DNA of 64,000 nt, from assembly GCA_963797175.1 (NCBI GenBank), contig CAWCOL010000008.1, forward strand, positions 248,001 to 312,000, read 5' to 3'. Shown here one piece after another: positions 52,086-60,718 of this stretch; position 1 is the first letter of the stretch; the number at the start of each line of letters is the position of its first letter. Below the pieces are notes generated by a model. It was not told the origin of the DNA. It saw only the letters and a list, made by a program, of their open reading frames with translations, and did no database searches. The translations under genes were made by a program, and so were the position numbers. This stretch comes from DATLLN01 sp963797175 (GTDB lineage Bacteria; Actinomycetota; Thermoleophilia; Gaiellales; JAICJC01).

Positions 52086-54902
52086 ATGCCGAACGGCCAG
52101 TCCACCGTCGAGTACCTGCTGCTCTGCCTGGCGATCCTGCTCGGCTGTTGCCTGCTGGTGCGCTACGTGACGCCGGTCGAGGACGTCGGCCGCGCGGTGC
52201 TGCACGCGCTGCGGCCGCACCGGCCGGCGGCGCCGCGGCGGCCGGCGCTCCACCACGGCGGGCCCCGGCGCCGCCGGGCAGGGCCCCGGCCGTGCTACTG
52301 CCCGACAACGGACGGGTCAAGTTCGGCGGCCCGGGGACGATTGAGAGTGCAGGTCTCACGGCCCCTCGACCCCATCGTGCACAGCGACGAACAGCCCCGG
52401 AGCGCCGTCCGCCGTCCCCTCAGGGACCGGCTCGCCGTTGCGCTGCGCCGCCGCCGGCACGGGCGGTTCGAGGCGCTCGTCCAGGAGCTGGGCGACGCCG
52501 TCTGGGAGATGGACCCGACGCTCGAGCACGTGCGGTTCATGTCCGACCGGATCCACGACCTGACCGGCTACACCGCCGCCGAGATCCTGCACGACCGCGA
52601 CCTGTGGCGCGAGCGCGTGATCCATCCTGAGGACCTGCCCGCCGTGCGCGTCTTCTCGGCCCGGCTGCTCGAGCACGGCGAGGCCGAGCTCGAGTTCCGC
52701 GCCGTTCACAAGGACGGCCGCGAGCGGCTGCTGCGCAGCCGCGGCCGGCGCGTGCTCGACCGCCGCGGCCGGGTGCGCGGCATCTCCGGCGTGACCAGCG
52801 ATGTCACGGCCGAGCGCGCCGCCCGGCATGAGCTGGAGACGGCGGAGCTGCGCTACCGGCAGCTGGTCGAGGGCCTGCCCGTCATCCCCTACCGCGACGC
52901 CACCGACGGCAGCGAGGCGCTGTACGTCAGCCCGCGGCTGGAGAAGGTGCTGGGCTACACCTCCGAGCAATGGCTGGAGGGCGGCCTGGGCTGGTGGCTG
53001 CGGCTGGTGCACCCCGACGACGTCGTCCGCGTCGGCCGGGCGATGGAGGAGAGCATCGAGCGGAACGAGCCGCTGTCGATGCGCTACCGGGTGCTCGACG
53101 CCGAGGGCGAGTGGCGGCACGTGGCCGACGAGCTGATCGTCGTCCGCGGCGCCGGCGGCCGGCCGCTCTACCGCCAGGGCATGATTCGCGACGTCACCGC
53201 AGAGGAGGCGGCGCTGGCCGCGAAGGGCGCCGCCGAGCAGCGCTTCCGGACGATGGTCGAGCAGCTGCCGCTGGCGGTCTACATCGACGAGCCGGACGGC
53301 GACTTCACCGGCATCTACATCTCGCCCCAGATCGAGCCGATGCTGGGCTACCCGACGGCGCAGTGGGTCGGTAACAGCGCGATGTTCGCGCGCGTGCTGC
53401 ACCTGGAGGACCGCGAGCGGGTGCTGGCCGAGCAGCGCGAGTGGCTGGCCCGCGGCGGCAGCTACCAGGGCGAGTACCGCCTCCGGCACCGAAACGGCGA
53501 CGACGTCTGGGTGCGCGAGGTGGCGATCGTGGTCGCCGACGCTGAGGGCGCCCCGCAGTACGTGCAAGGCTACCTCGAGGACATCACCGAGCGGCGCGCG
53601 GCCGAGCGCGAGCTGATCGAGTCCGAGCAGCGGCTGCGGACGGTCACGGACAACCTCAACGACGTGATCTTCCTCTACGGCATGGACCGCAAGCTGCGCT
53701 ACGTCACGCCGTCCTTCGAGACGCTGACCGGCGCGACGCTGGAGGAGATCTACGAGCGCAACTTCCTGAACGATGTCCACCCCGACGACGAGCGGCGGAT
53801 GACGACGCTGTGGCGGTCGCTGTGGGACGGGGAGTCCTACACCGGCGCCGAGTTCCGGATCATCCACCGCGACGGCCATGAGAACTGGTGCTGGAGCGCC
53901 GGGTCGCCGGTGTACGACGAGTCCGGCACCCAGATCGGCGTGCAGATCCGCGACGCCGACATCAGCGCCCGCAAGCGCGCCGAGCTGCGGCTGCGCGCCA
54001 GCGAGGCGCGGGCCCGCTCGATCGTCGAGACGACCGACGACGCCTTCCTCGCCCTGGACGGCCAGGGGCTGGCGATGGAGTGGAACCGGGCCGCGGAGGA
54101 GATGTTCGGCATCGACCGCGAGCTGGTCGTCGGCGGGGACGTGATCGCGCAGATCGTGGCGGAGTCGAGCCGCGAGGTGCTGACCGAGGTGCTGCGCGCC
54201 GTGGCCGACGAGGGCGCCGAGAGCGAGCACCGCCTGGCCGAGCTGACGGTGCGCCGCCAGAGTGGGGAGGAGTTCCCGGTCGAGGTCGCGGTCTGGCCGA
54301 TCGCGTCCAACGAGGAGCTGACGTTCAACATGTTCATCCGCGACATCACGGAGCGGAAGCTGCGGGAGGAGCGTGTCACCTTCCTCGCCTACCACGACCA
54401 GCTGACCGGCCTGCCCAACAGGACGATGTTCGAGCAGCACCTCGACTTGGTGCTGGCTCGCGCCGCCCACGATGGCAGCGCCGCGGCGCTGCTCTACCTC
54501 GACGTGGACAAGTTCAAGCACGTCAACGACACGTACGGCCACGACGCCGGCGACGAGCTGCTGAAGGACGTCGCCCGCCGGCTGCGCGCCGCCGCGCGCG
54601 CCTCCGACCTGGTCGTGCGGCTGGGCGGCGACGAGTTCGTGATCGTGCTCGGCGACGTGCCGTCGGATGTCGCCGAGACGGTCGCCGAGGGCGTCGCCCG
54701 CCGCGTCTGCGAGCAGATGGCGCGGCCGTTCGACGTCGGCAACGCGTTCCAGACCTCGGCCAGCATCGGCATCGCCCTCTACCCGGCCAACGCGCTCGAC
54801 GCCAAGGGCCTGGTCAACGCCGCGGACTGGGGCATGTACGCCTCCAAGCGGGCCGGGCGCGGCGGCTACACGTTCGCCCAGGGAGACGCGCGCGCCGCCT
54901 GA
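52086..54902 (+). CDS. class III pilin signal / five PAS / GGDEF diguanylate cyclase, one open frame
   Basis: A single frame of 938 codons. Residues 1-30 match a Flp pilin: MPNG then QSTVEY, fitting G/XXXXEY, and a hydrophobic helix (LLLCLAILLGCCLLVRYV). A basic, Pro-rich linker follows, then five PAS domains of about 120 residues each (120-235, 240-365, 370-490, 495-615, 620-745). The GGDEF domain at the end has an I-site RASD five residues before LGGDEF, and DVDKFKHVNDTYGHDAGDEL. It should make c-di-GMP under product inhibition. Either a true membrane-anchored fusion or a pilin gene that lost its stop plus a cyclase starting at TTG 52341 or GTG 52347. Both readings share this frame with no stop. 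Confidence 0.8.
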   Translation: MPNGQSTVEYLLLCLAILLGCCLLVRYVTPVEDVGRAVLHALRPHRPAAPRRPALHHGGPRRRRAGPRPCYCPTTDGSSSAARGRLRVQVSRPLDPIVHSDEQPRSAVRRPLRDRLAVALRRRRHGRFEALVQELGDAVWEMDPTLEHVRFMSDRIHDLTGYTAAEILHDRDLWRERVIHPEDLPAVRVFSARLLEHGEAELEFRAVHKDGRERLLRSRGRRVLDRRGRVRGISGVTSDVTAERAARHELETAELRYRQLVEGLPVIPYRDATDGSEALYVSPRLEKVLGYTSEQWLEGGLGWWLRLVHPDDVVRVGRAMEESIERNEPLSMRYRVLDAEGEWRHVADELIVVRGAGGRPLYRQGMIRDVTAEEAALAAKGAAEQRFRTMVEQLPLAVYIDEPDGDFTGIYISPQIEPMLGYPTAQWVGNSAMFARVLHLEDRERVLAEQREWLARGGSYQGEYRLRHRNGDDVWVREVAIVVADAEGAPQYVQGYLEDITERRAAERELIESEQRLRTVTDNLNDVIFLYGMDRKLRYVTPSFETLTGATLEEIYERNFLNDVHPDDERRMTTLWRSLWDGESYTGAEFRIIHRDGHENWCWSAGSPVYDESGTQIGVQIRDADISARKRAELRLRASEARARSIVETTDDAFLALDGQGLAMEWNRAAEEMFGIDRELVVGGDVIAQIVAESSREVLTEVLRAVADEGAESEHRLAELTVRRQSGEEFPVEVAVWPIASNEELTFNMFIRDITERKLREERVTFLAYHDQLTGLPNRTMFEQHLDLVLARAAHDGSAAALLYLDVDKFKHVNDTYGHDAGDELLKDVARRLRAAARASDLVVRLGGDEFVIVLGDVPSDVAETVAEGVARRVCEQMARPFDVGNAFQTSASIGIALYPANALDAKGLVNAADWGMYASKRAGRGGYTFAQGDARAA

Positions 54903-54947
54903 GCCGGTAGACTTTCGCCGACGTTGTAGGCGAACAGGGACGGTTCA

Positions 54948-55043
54948 GTGGCGCGGCAGTCGACATCGGCGTGGTGGGGCCTTCTGACCTTCGTCGTGCT
55001 GCTGGTGGGCGTGGCGCTGGTCGTCGTCATGAGCAAGGCGTGA
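54948..55043 (+). CDS. 31-residue single-span membrane peptide
   Basis: Too short for standard calling but well formed: GTG start with AGGGA seven bases ahead, then STSAWWGLLTFVVLLVGVAL and a short VVVMSKA end. A TAGACT -10-like box lies 36 bases before the start. One hydrophobic helix with a basic end suggests a small membrane protein. Function unknown. It ends 10 bases before the hairpin repeat at 55054. Confidence 0.5.
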   Translation: MARQSTSAWWGLLTFVVLLVGVALVVVMSKA

Positions 55044-55053
55044 CCGCCGGCTG

Positions 55054-55098
55054 AGATGGTTGGTTCGCCGTGAAGTTCGTGGAATGAATCAACCATCT
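55054..55098. repeat. compact hairpin repeat, short copy
   Basis: AGATGGTTGGTTC (55054-55066) pairs with GAATCAACCATCT (55086-55098): 13 pairs including one G-U, around a 19-base loop holding GTGAAGTTCGTGG. It ends two bases before the ATG of the aldehyde dehydrogenase, so it could affect its transcription or translation. Its left arm is identical to the start of the element at 24275. Confidence 0.65.
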
Positions 55099-55100
55099 GA

Positions 55101-56501
55101 ATGGGCGTGAGCGCCCTCGCCGTCCACATGCGCAGCGTCAACCCGGCCGACGCGGCGGACATCGTCGGCGAGGTCGCGGCGTCGGGTGGCATCGACCTCG
55201 ACCGGGCCGCGCGGCGGGGCGCCGCGGCGGCCGCCACATGGTCGGCGGTGCCGGCGGCCGAGCGCGCAGATGCGCTGCGGGTCGCGGCCGACCGGTTGGC
55301 GGCACGCAACGTCGAGGCCGCCGACCTGATCCGCCGCGAGGTCGGCAAGCCGATCGTCGAGGCGCGGGGCGAGGTCGCCCGCTCGGTCGCCATCCTCCGC
55401 TACCACGCCGGCGCGGCGCTGGACGCCGAGGGGGAGAGCTACCCGCCGTCGGACGGCCGCTCGCTGCTGTTCACGCGTCGCGTGCCGCGCGGCCTGGTGG
55501 GCCTGGTCACCCCCTGGAACTTCCCGATCGCGATCCCGCTGTGGAAGCTCGCGCCGGCCCTCGCCTGCGGCAACGCCTGCCTGCTCAAGCCGTCCGAACA
55601 CGCGCCGGTGTGCGCCGAGCTGCTCGTCTCGCTGTTCGACGGGCTGCTGCCACCCGGCGTGCTGCAGGTCGCGCACGGCGACGGCGAGCTGGGGGCCGCG
55701 CTGGTCGGCCACGAGCTGGTGCGGGCGCTCAGCTTCACCGGCTCGGAGCGGACCGGGCGCATCGTCGCCCAGCGGCTGGCCGGCCGCGGGGCGGCCGCGC
55801 AGTGCGAGATGGGCGGCCAGAACGCCGCGGTGGTGCTGGCCGACGCCGACCCGGCGGCGGCCGCCGCGATCATCGCCGGCGCCGCCATGGGCTACGCCGG
55901 CCAGAAGTGCACCGCGACCAGCCGTGTGATCGTCGAGGCATCCGCCTACCCGGCGCTGCGCGACGCGCTGGCGGCGACGGTCGCCGGGCTGGTCGTCGAG
56001 GACCCGGCCGACGAGGCCTGCCAGGTCGGCCCGCTGATCGAGGAGCCGGCGCGCAGCCGGGCGCTGGATGCGGTCGAGCGGGCTGCCGCAACGGGCGGCC
56101 GGCTGGTGTGCGGCGGCGAGCCCGTCGGCGACCGCGGCTGGTACCTGGCGCCGACGCTGGTGGAGCTGGACGACCCGATCGCCGAGCTGGCGCAGGAGGA
56201 GGTGTTCGCGCCGGTCTGCGCGCTGCTCCGGGCGGCCGACGCGGACGAGGCGGTGACGATCGCAAACGGTGTGCGGCACGGGCTCTCGACCGCGCTGCAC
56301 ACGACCGACCTCGACCGCGCCCTGGAGCTGACCCGCCGGTTCGACACCGGCCTGGTGCGGGTCAACCAGCCGACCTCGGGCGTGGACCTCCACACGCCGT
56401 TCGGCGGCGAGAAGGCCTCGGGCTACGGCCCACGCGAGCAGGGGCGGGCGGCGCGGGAGTTCTACACACAGACCCGCACGATCATCGTCTCGCCCAGCTG
56501 A
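55101..56501 (+). CDS. NAD(P)-dependent aldehyde dehydrogenase
   Basis: A 466-residue enzyme. It has the GLVTPWNFPIAIPLWKLAPA cofactor segment, FTGSERTG, the general-base Glu in QCEMGGQNAAVVL and the nucleophile in MGYAGQKCTATSRVIV, all in order. The wording (GGQNAAVV, QKCTATSR) resembles the 2-oxoglutarate-semialdehyde dehydrogenase branch. An ATG at 55128 (MRSVNPAD) is an alternative start, since the first few codons are beside the hairpin repeat. It is 26 bases ahead of the NAD salvage operon, and making NADH may be the connection, which is inference. Confidence 0.88.
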   Translation: MGVSALAVHMRSVNPADAADIVGEVAASGGIDLDRAARRGAAAAATWSAVPAAERADALRVAADRLAARNVEAADLIRREVGKPIVEARGEVARSVAILRYHAGAALDAEGESYPPSDGRSLLFTRRVPRGLVGLVTPWNFPIAIPLWKLAPALACGNACLLKPSEHAPVCAELLVSLFDGLLPPGVLQVAHGDGELGAALVGHELVRALSFTGSERTGRIVAQRLAGRGAAAQCEMGGQNAAVVLADADPAAAAAIIAGAAMGYAGQKCTATSRVIVEASAYPALRDALAATVAGLVVEDPADEACQVGPLIEEPARSRALDAVERAAATGGRLVCGGEPVGDRGWYLAPTLVELDDPIAELAQEEVFAPVCALLRAADADEAVTIANGVRHGLSTALHTTDLDRALELTRRFDTGLVRVNQPTSGVDLHTPFGGEKASGYGPREQGRAAREFYTQTRTIIVSPS

Positions 56502-56525
56502 TAGACTAAACGTCACAAGGTCTAT
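56501..56525. promoter_or_regulatory. inverted repeat, candidate NrtR operator
   Basis: ATAGAC (56501-56506) and GTCTAT (56520-56525) are perfectly inverted around 13 bases, directly before the GTG of the NrtR-like gene. A local autoregulatory site is expected for NrtR, though this exact sequence is not a consensus I can cite. The ATAGAC arm overlaps the stop of the preceding gene. Confidence 0.5.
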
Positions 56526-56527
56526 AA

Positions 56528-57229
56528 GTGTCGAGCCCTCGCGGAACACCCAAGGCCGCGGCCGATGTCGCGGCGTTCGCGTACTTCGACAACGCGATCC
56601 ACGTGTTGCTCGTCCGCCGCCGCTACCCGCCGTACGAGAGCTATTGGGCGCTGCCCGGCGGCCGGCTGCGCGACGACGAGACGCTGGAGCAGGCCGCCGA
56701 GCGGCACCTGCGCGAGGAGACCGGCCTGGCCGGCGTCTACATCGAGCAGCTGGCGACGTTCTCGGATCTCGACCGCGATCCACGCGGGCGGGTCATCTCC
56801 TGCGCCTACCTGGCGCTGGTGGACGCGGCCCGCAGCCAGATCGGCGGCGGGGCCGAGACCCGCGAGGCCGTCTGGCGTCCGGTCGCCCAGCTGCTGGAGG
56901 AGTCCGAGCGCGAGCCGGTGCTGGCGTTCGACCACGACGAGATCCTGCGCTACGCCCGCCGCCGCCTGGCCTACAAGCTCGAGTACCAGAACGTCGCCTG
57001 GAGCCTGCTGCCCGAGCGGTTCACGATGAGCGAGCTACGCCGCGTCTACGAGGCGGGCATCGGCCGCGCGTTCGAGCCCAACAACTTCCGCCGCATCGCG
57101 CTGGGGTGGGGGGTGCTGGCCGAGGACGGCGAGCGTCCCACCCGGGGCCGTCCGGCGACGCTCTACCGCTTCGTCGAGCGGAGCCCGGTGATCCTGGCCG
57201 AGAGCGCGCGCTACCGGAGGTCGTCGTGA
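56528..57229 (+). CDS. nrtR: NrtR-type Nudix/winged-helix regulator of NAD metabolism
   Basis: A 233-residue two-domain protein: a Nudix fold (residues 10-150) and a C-terminal winged helix (FTMSELRRVYEAGIGRAFEP and FRRIALGWGVL). The Nudix box reads GGRLRDDETLEQAAERHLRE: the expected Arg-Glu before Leu-x-Glu-Glu has become Arg-His, consistent with a binding-only domain that senses ADP-ribose or NAD-related ligands. NrtR represses NAD salvage genes in many bacteria, and the three genes downstream or fused to it are exactly such genes. Starts with GTG; stop and next start overlap as GTGA. Confidence 0.9.
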   Translation: MSSPRGTPKAAADVAAFAYFDNAIHVLLVRRRYPPYESYWALPGGRLRDDETLEQAAERHLREETGLAGVYIEQLATFSDLDRDPRGRVISCAYLALVDAARSQIGGGAETREAVWRPVAQLLEESEREPVLAFDHDEILRYARRRLAYKLEYQNVAWSLLPERFTMSELRRVYEAGIGRAFEPNNFRRIALGWGVLAEDGERPTRGRPATLYRFVERSPVILAESARYRRSS

Positions 57230-58530
57230 GCCTCGACGTTCCCGCCGCGCTGCTGACCGACCGCTACGAGCTGACGATGGCGTCCTCGTACGTGGCCGAG
57301 GGGACGGCCGACGATTCCGTCTGCTTCGAGCTGTTCGTGCGCGAGCTGCCCCGCGACCGCGGCTACCTGATCGCCGCCGGGCTGGAGCAGGCCCTCGCGT
57401 ACCTGACCGCGCTCTGTTACCCCGACGAGGCGCTGGACTACCTGCGCGCCAGCGGCACCGCCTCAGCGGCGCTGGCCGACCGGCTGGCGACCCAGCGGTT
57501 CGACGGCGACGTGCATGCCGTCCCGGAGGGCACCGTCGTCCATGCGGGCGAGCCGCTGCTGCGCGTCGAGGGGGGACGCCTCGTATGCCAGCTGGTCGAG
57601 ACCTACCTGCTGAACGTCGTCAACTTCTCGACGCTGATCGCGACCAAGGCGGCCCGGATGGTCGAGGCCGCGCGCGGGCTGCCGGTGGTCGACTTCGGCT
57701 TCCGCCGCGCCCACGGGCCGGACGCCGGGGTGCTGGCGGCGCGCTGCGCCTACATCGGCGGCTGCACGGCCACGGCGACGGTCGCCGCCGGCATGCTGTG
57801 GGACATCCCCACGGCGGGGACGATGGCGCACAGCTATGTGATGGGCCACCGGTCGGAGGAGGCCGCGTTCGCCGCCTTCCTGCGCGAGCACGGAGCCGGG
57901 GCGACGCTCCTGATCGACACCTACGACCCGGTGCTGGGCGCCGAGCGGGCGGTCGCCGCGGCCGGCTCGACCGGCGTCGCGCCGCGGTTCGTGCGGCTCG
58001 ACTCGGGCAACGTCGCCGCCCTCGCCACGGTCGTGCGCGCGGTGCTGGACGAGGGCGGGCTGGGCGAGACCGGCATCTTCGCCTCCGGCGACCTCGACGA
58101 GGACGGCATCGCGGCACTGCTCGCGGCAGGCGTGCCGGTGGCGGGGTTCGGGGCCGGGACGCGCCTCGTGACGAGCTACGACGCGCCGGCGCTGGGCGGT
58201 GTCTACAAGCTGGTCGAGAGCGACGGCCGGCCGGTGATGAAGACCGCCGGCGAGAAGTCCACGCTGCCCGGGCGCCACCAGGTGTTTCGCGGCCCGGACG
58301 GCGACACCATCGGCCTGGTCGGCGAGGACCTCCCCGGCGTGCCGCTGCTCGAGCCGGCGATGCGGGCGGGCACGGCGGTGGCCGAGCCGCCGCCGGTGTC
58401 GGCGGTGCGTGACCGCGCCACGACGGCGCGGCGCTCGCTACCGTCGGGCATGCGCGCGCTGAGAGACCCCGAGACCCACCAGCCCCGGCTCTCGCCGCGG
58501 CTGACCGCACTGAAGGAGCAGCTGACATGA
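57226..58530 (+). CDS. pncB: nicotinate phosphoribosyltransferase
   Basis: A 434-residue enzyme joining nicotinate and PRPP to nicotinate mononucleotide in NAD salvage. Diagnostic parts are LLTDRYELTMASSYVAEG at the start, VVDFGFRRAHGPDAG, GTMAHSYVMGH with the catalytic His, IDTYDPVLGAERAV, VRLDSGNVAALATVVRAVLD and IFASGDLDEDGIAALL. The C-terminal tail fits the family. The GTG overlaps the nrtR stop, and its own stop overlaps the next ATG, so the operon runs nrtR-pncB-pncA/nadE. Confidence 0.94.
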   Translation: MSLDVPAALLTDRYELTMASSYVAEGTADDSVCFELFVRELPRDRGYLIAAGLEQALAYLTALCYPDEALDYLRASGTASAALADRLATQRFDGDVHAVPEGTVVHAGEPLLRVEGGRLVCQLVETYLLNVVNFSTLIATKAARMVEAARGLPVVDFGFRRAHGPDAGVLAARCAYIGGCTATATVAAGMLWDIPTAGTMAHSYVMGHRSEEAAFAAFLREHGAGATLLIDTYDPVLGAERAVAAAGSTGVAPRFVRLDSGNVAALATVVRAVLDEGGLGETGIFASGDLDEDGIAALLAAGVPVAGFGAGTRLVTSYDAPALGGVYKLVESDGRPVMKTAGEKSTLPGRHQVFRGPDGDTIGLVGEDLPGVPLLEPAMRAGTAVAEPPPVSAVRDRATTARRSLPSGMRALRDPETHQPRLSPRLTALKEQLT

Positions 58531-59864
58531 CGGCAGACACCGCGAGGACGGCGCTGATCGTGGTGGACGTGCAGAACGACTTCTGCCCGGGCGGAGCGCT
58601 CGGCGTCGAGCGCGGCGACGCGCTCGCGCCGGCCATCGCTGAGGCGGCGCGCGCCGCCGACGTGGTCGTCGCCACCAGGGACATGCACCCACCCGACCAC
58701 GCCTCGTTCGCCGAGCAGGGCGGACGCTGGCCGGCCCACTGCGTGGCCGGCACGGCGGGCGCCGAGCTGCACGCATCGGTCGCGGGCATGCACTTCGACC
58801 GGATCGTGGACACGGGCACGGCGGCCGGCGATGAGGGTTACTCGGCCTTCGACCGTACGGGCCTGGCCGCGTGGCTGCACGACCAGGGCGTGTCGCGGGT
58901 CGTGCTCAGCGGCATCGCCACCGACTACTGCGTTCGTGCGACCGCGCTGGACGCGATCGAGGCCGGCTTCGAGACCACGGTCCTGGTCGATGCGGTCGCG
59001 GCGGTCGATGCCTCACCGGGCGACGGATCCCGGGCGCTCGACGAGATGCGGGCCGCGGGCGGGGTTCTCGACCGCGTGCAGCTGCTGCGCGGCGACGGGG
59101 AGCTGGCTCCGTTGCTCGAGCGGCGAGCGACCGAGCTTCGCGGCGTGGTCGAGGGGGCCGCCCGCAGCCGCGCCGTGATCGGCCTCTCGGGCGGGATCGA
59201 CTCGGCCGTCGCGCTGGGCATCGCCGCCCGCGCGCTCGGCCCCGAGAACGTGACGGCGGTGCGGCTGCCGTCGCGCCACACGGAGCAGGTCCATCTGGAC
59301 GACGCCGAGGCCACGGCGCGCGCGGTCGGCCTGCCCGCCGAGAACATGCTGACGATCTCGATCGAGCCGATCCTGGAGGGGATCGCCGCCGCCCGGCCGA
59401 CCGTCGGCGATCGGCCGATGCGGTTCGGCAACGCCAGCGCCCGCAGCCGCATGATCGTGATCTACGACCTCGCCCAGGACATTGACGGCCTCGTCATCGG
59501 CACCGAGAACCGCAGCGAGTTCTTCCTCGGCTACTTCACCCGGTTCGGCGACGCCGCCTCCGACATCGAGCCGATCTCCGACCTCTACAAGACCGAGGTG
59601 CGGGGCGCCGCCGGCGTGCTGGGGCTGCCGGAGAGCGTGATCACCAAGCATCCCACCGCGGGCCTGTGGGGCGGGCAGACGGACGAGGACGAGCTCGGCT
59701 TCAGGTACCGCGACGCCGACCTGGCGATGATCTGCATGTACGACCTGGGCATGGACGTCGCCGCGGCGGCGGCGCGCACCGGCGTCAGCGCGGACGTGGT
59801 CGAGCGGGTGCGGGCGCGCGTTGAGTCGGTCGCGTGGAAGCACCACGTGCCGCACGTCCTGTAG
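58527..59864 (+). CDS. nicotinamidase - NH3-dependent NAD synthetase fusion
   Basis: A 445-residue bifunctional protein. Residues 1-195 are a PncA-type isochorismatase-fold amidase (nicotinamide to nicotinate) with VVDVQNDFCPGG, metal segment MHPPDHASF and nucleophile in SGIATDYCVRATALDA. The usual catalytic Lys before the G-x-x-x-x-x-YSAF block is Thr here (ACG), so activity may be weak or lost. Residues 205-445 are NadE with P-loop GLSGGIDSAVAL, IVIYDLAQDIDGLVIGT and EFFLGYFTRFGDAASDIEP. NAD synthesis from NaAD needs ammonia, which the amidase half could supply as its by-product, giving a possible advantage to the fusion. This last point is inference. Confidence 0.9.
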   Translation: MTADTARTALIVVDVQNDFCPGGALGVERGDALAPAIAEAARAADVVVATRDMHPPDHASFAEQGGRWPAHCVAGTAGAELHASVAGMHFDRIVDTGTAAGDEGYSAFDRTGLAAWLHDQGVSRVVLSGIATDYCVRATALDAIEAGFETTVLVDAVAAVDASPGDGSRALDEMRAAGGVLDRVQLLRGDGELAPLLERRATELRGVVEGAARSRAVIGLSGGIDSAVALGIAARALGPENVTAVRLPSRHTEQVHLDDAEATARAVGLPAENMLTISIEPILEGIAAARPTVGDRPMRFGNASARSRMIVIYDLAQDIDGLVIGTENRSEFFLGYFTRFGDAASDIEPISDLYKTEVRGAAGVLGLPESVITKHPTAGLWGGQTDEDELGFRYRDADLAMICMYDLGMDVAAAAARTGVSADVVERVRARVESVAWKHHVPHVL

Positions 59865-59874
59865 CGGAGCTACA
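59860..59874. other. short palindrome over two opposing stop codons
   Basis: TGTAGC and GCTACA around GGA, covering the stop of the fused gene and the stop of the convergent one. It may form a small hairpin but is too short to be a confident terminator. Confidence 0.3.
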
Positions 59875-60718
59875 CCGTGCAGACGACCGCGCCGTAGTAG
59901 TTGGTCAGGAAGCGGTCGCGGGGGAGGGCGAGGTCCTGGAACCCGGCCCACGTCCAGACGCGGCCGCGCACCGTGTCGCCGTCCAGCACGAGCGGGGTCT
60001 CCAGGGCGATGAAGTGGTTGGGGAAGTCGTCGCGCACCGAACCGGCCAGGCCGCCGGGCACCGGCGAGGCGCCGTGCAGGATGACGTCGTTGACGTAGAG
60101 GACGACGTCGCAGCCCTCGCCGGGGGCGAGCGAGGTGGCGTCGCCGATGCCGGGCCGCCACGGATCGGGCAGGAAGGGGATGCGGGGCAGCACCAGCGAG
60201 GCCCAGTCGGTGCGGTTGTCCACATGCGCGTAGCGGCGGGTGTCGACGAGCAGCTTGCCGATCTGGCTGGGCATCGCCCCTTCGTGCAGGGACAGGAAGG
60301 CGTACCACGAGCGGTCGACCGAGCCGTCGAAACCGCCCGGGCTCATGCTGTCCTGGATCGCGCCCATCACCATCCATTGCCCGGGCGGGCACCGCGTTGT
60401 CCCGGTCGAGAAGTCCGCCGCGTAGTCCCGCCCGCGCAGGTCGGCGCCGGGATCGACGTGATAGGTCGAGAACGAGGCGGCGCCGTGGTCGTAGACCGCC
60501 GTCGCGAACGTGGCGAAGCCGGACGGGTCGCGGTGGATCCAGAAGCGCAGGAACGCCGCGATGCCGCAGAAGCCGAAGGCGCCCTGGTCGATGCCGTCCG
60601 GGGCGCGCAGCGCCGCCTCCAGATCGTCGGCGACCTGGCCGCGGTCGAGCCGCCACGCGCCGGGCGCCGACCGCGCGCGGAACGCTGCCAGCACCGGCTC
60701 CCACCCGGCGGCGCTCAC
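59870..60718 (-). CDS. putative papain-like-fold protein of unknown function
   Basis: A 282-residue protein with no signal peptide. The pattern hints at a cysteine-protease fold: Gln followed by FGFCGIAAFLRFW (candidate catalytic Cys), FPNHFIALETPLVLD with a later His, and RVWTWAGFQDLALPRD. In C39/papain relatives a Cys, a His then a W-x-W-G-like strand appear in that order. Also visible are MPSQIGKLLVDTRRYAHVDN and EGCDVVLYVNDVILHG. The family is not one I can name. Its GTG overlaps the stop of the methyltransferase gene, so the two form an operon and the protein may have a substrate or partner modified by it. Confidence 0.68.
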   Translation of the reverse strand: MSAAGWEPVLAAFRARSAPGAWRLDRGQVADDLEAALRAPDGIDQGAFGFCGIAAFLRFWIHRDPSGFATFATAVYDHGAASFSTYHVDPGADLRGRDYAADFSTGTTRCPPGQWMVMGAIQDSMSPGGFDGSVDRSWYAFLSLHEGAMPSQIGKLLVDTRRYAHVDNRTDWASLVLPRIPFLPDPWRPGIGDATSLAPGEGCDVVLYVNDVILHGASPVPGGLAGSVRDDFPNHFIALETPLVLDGDTVRGRVWTWAGFQDLALPRDRFLTNYYGAVVCTV

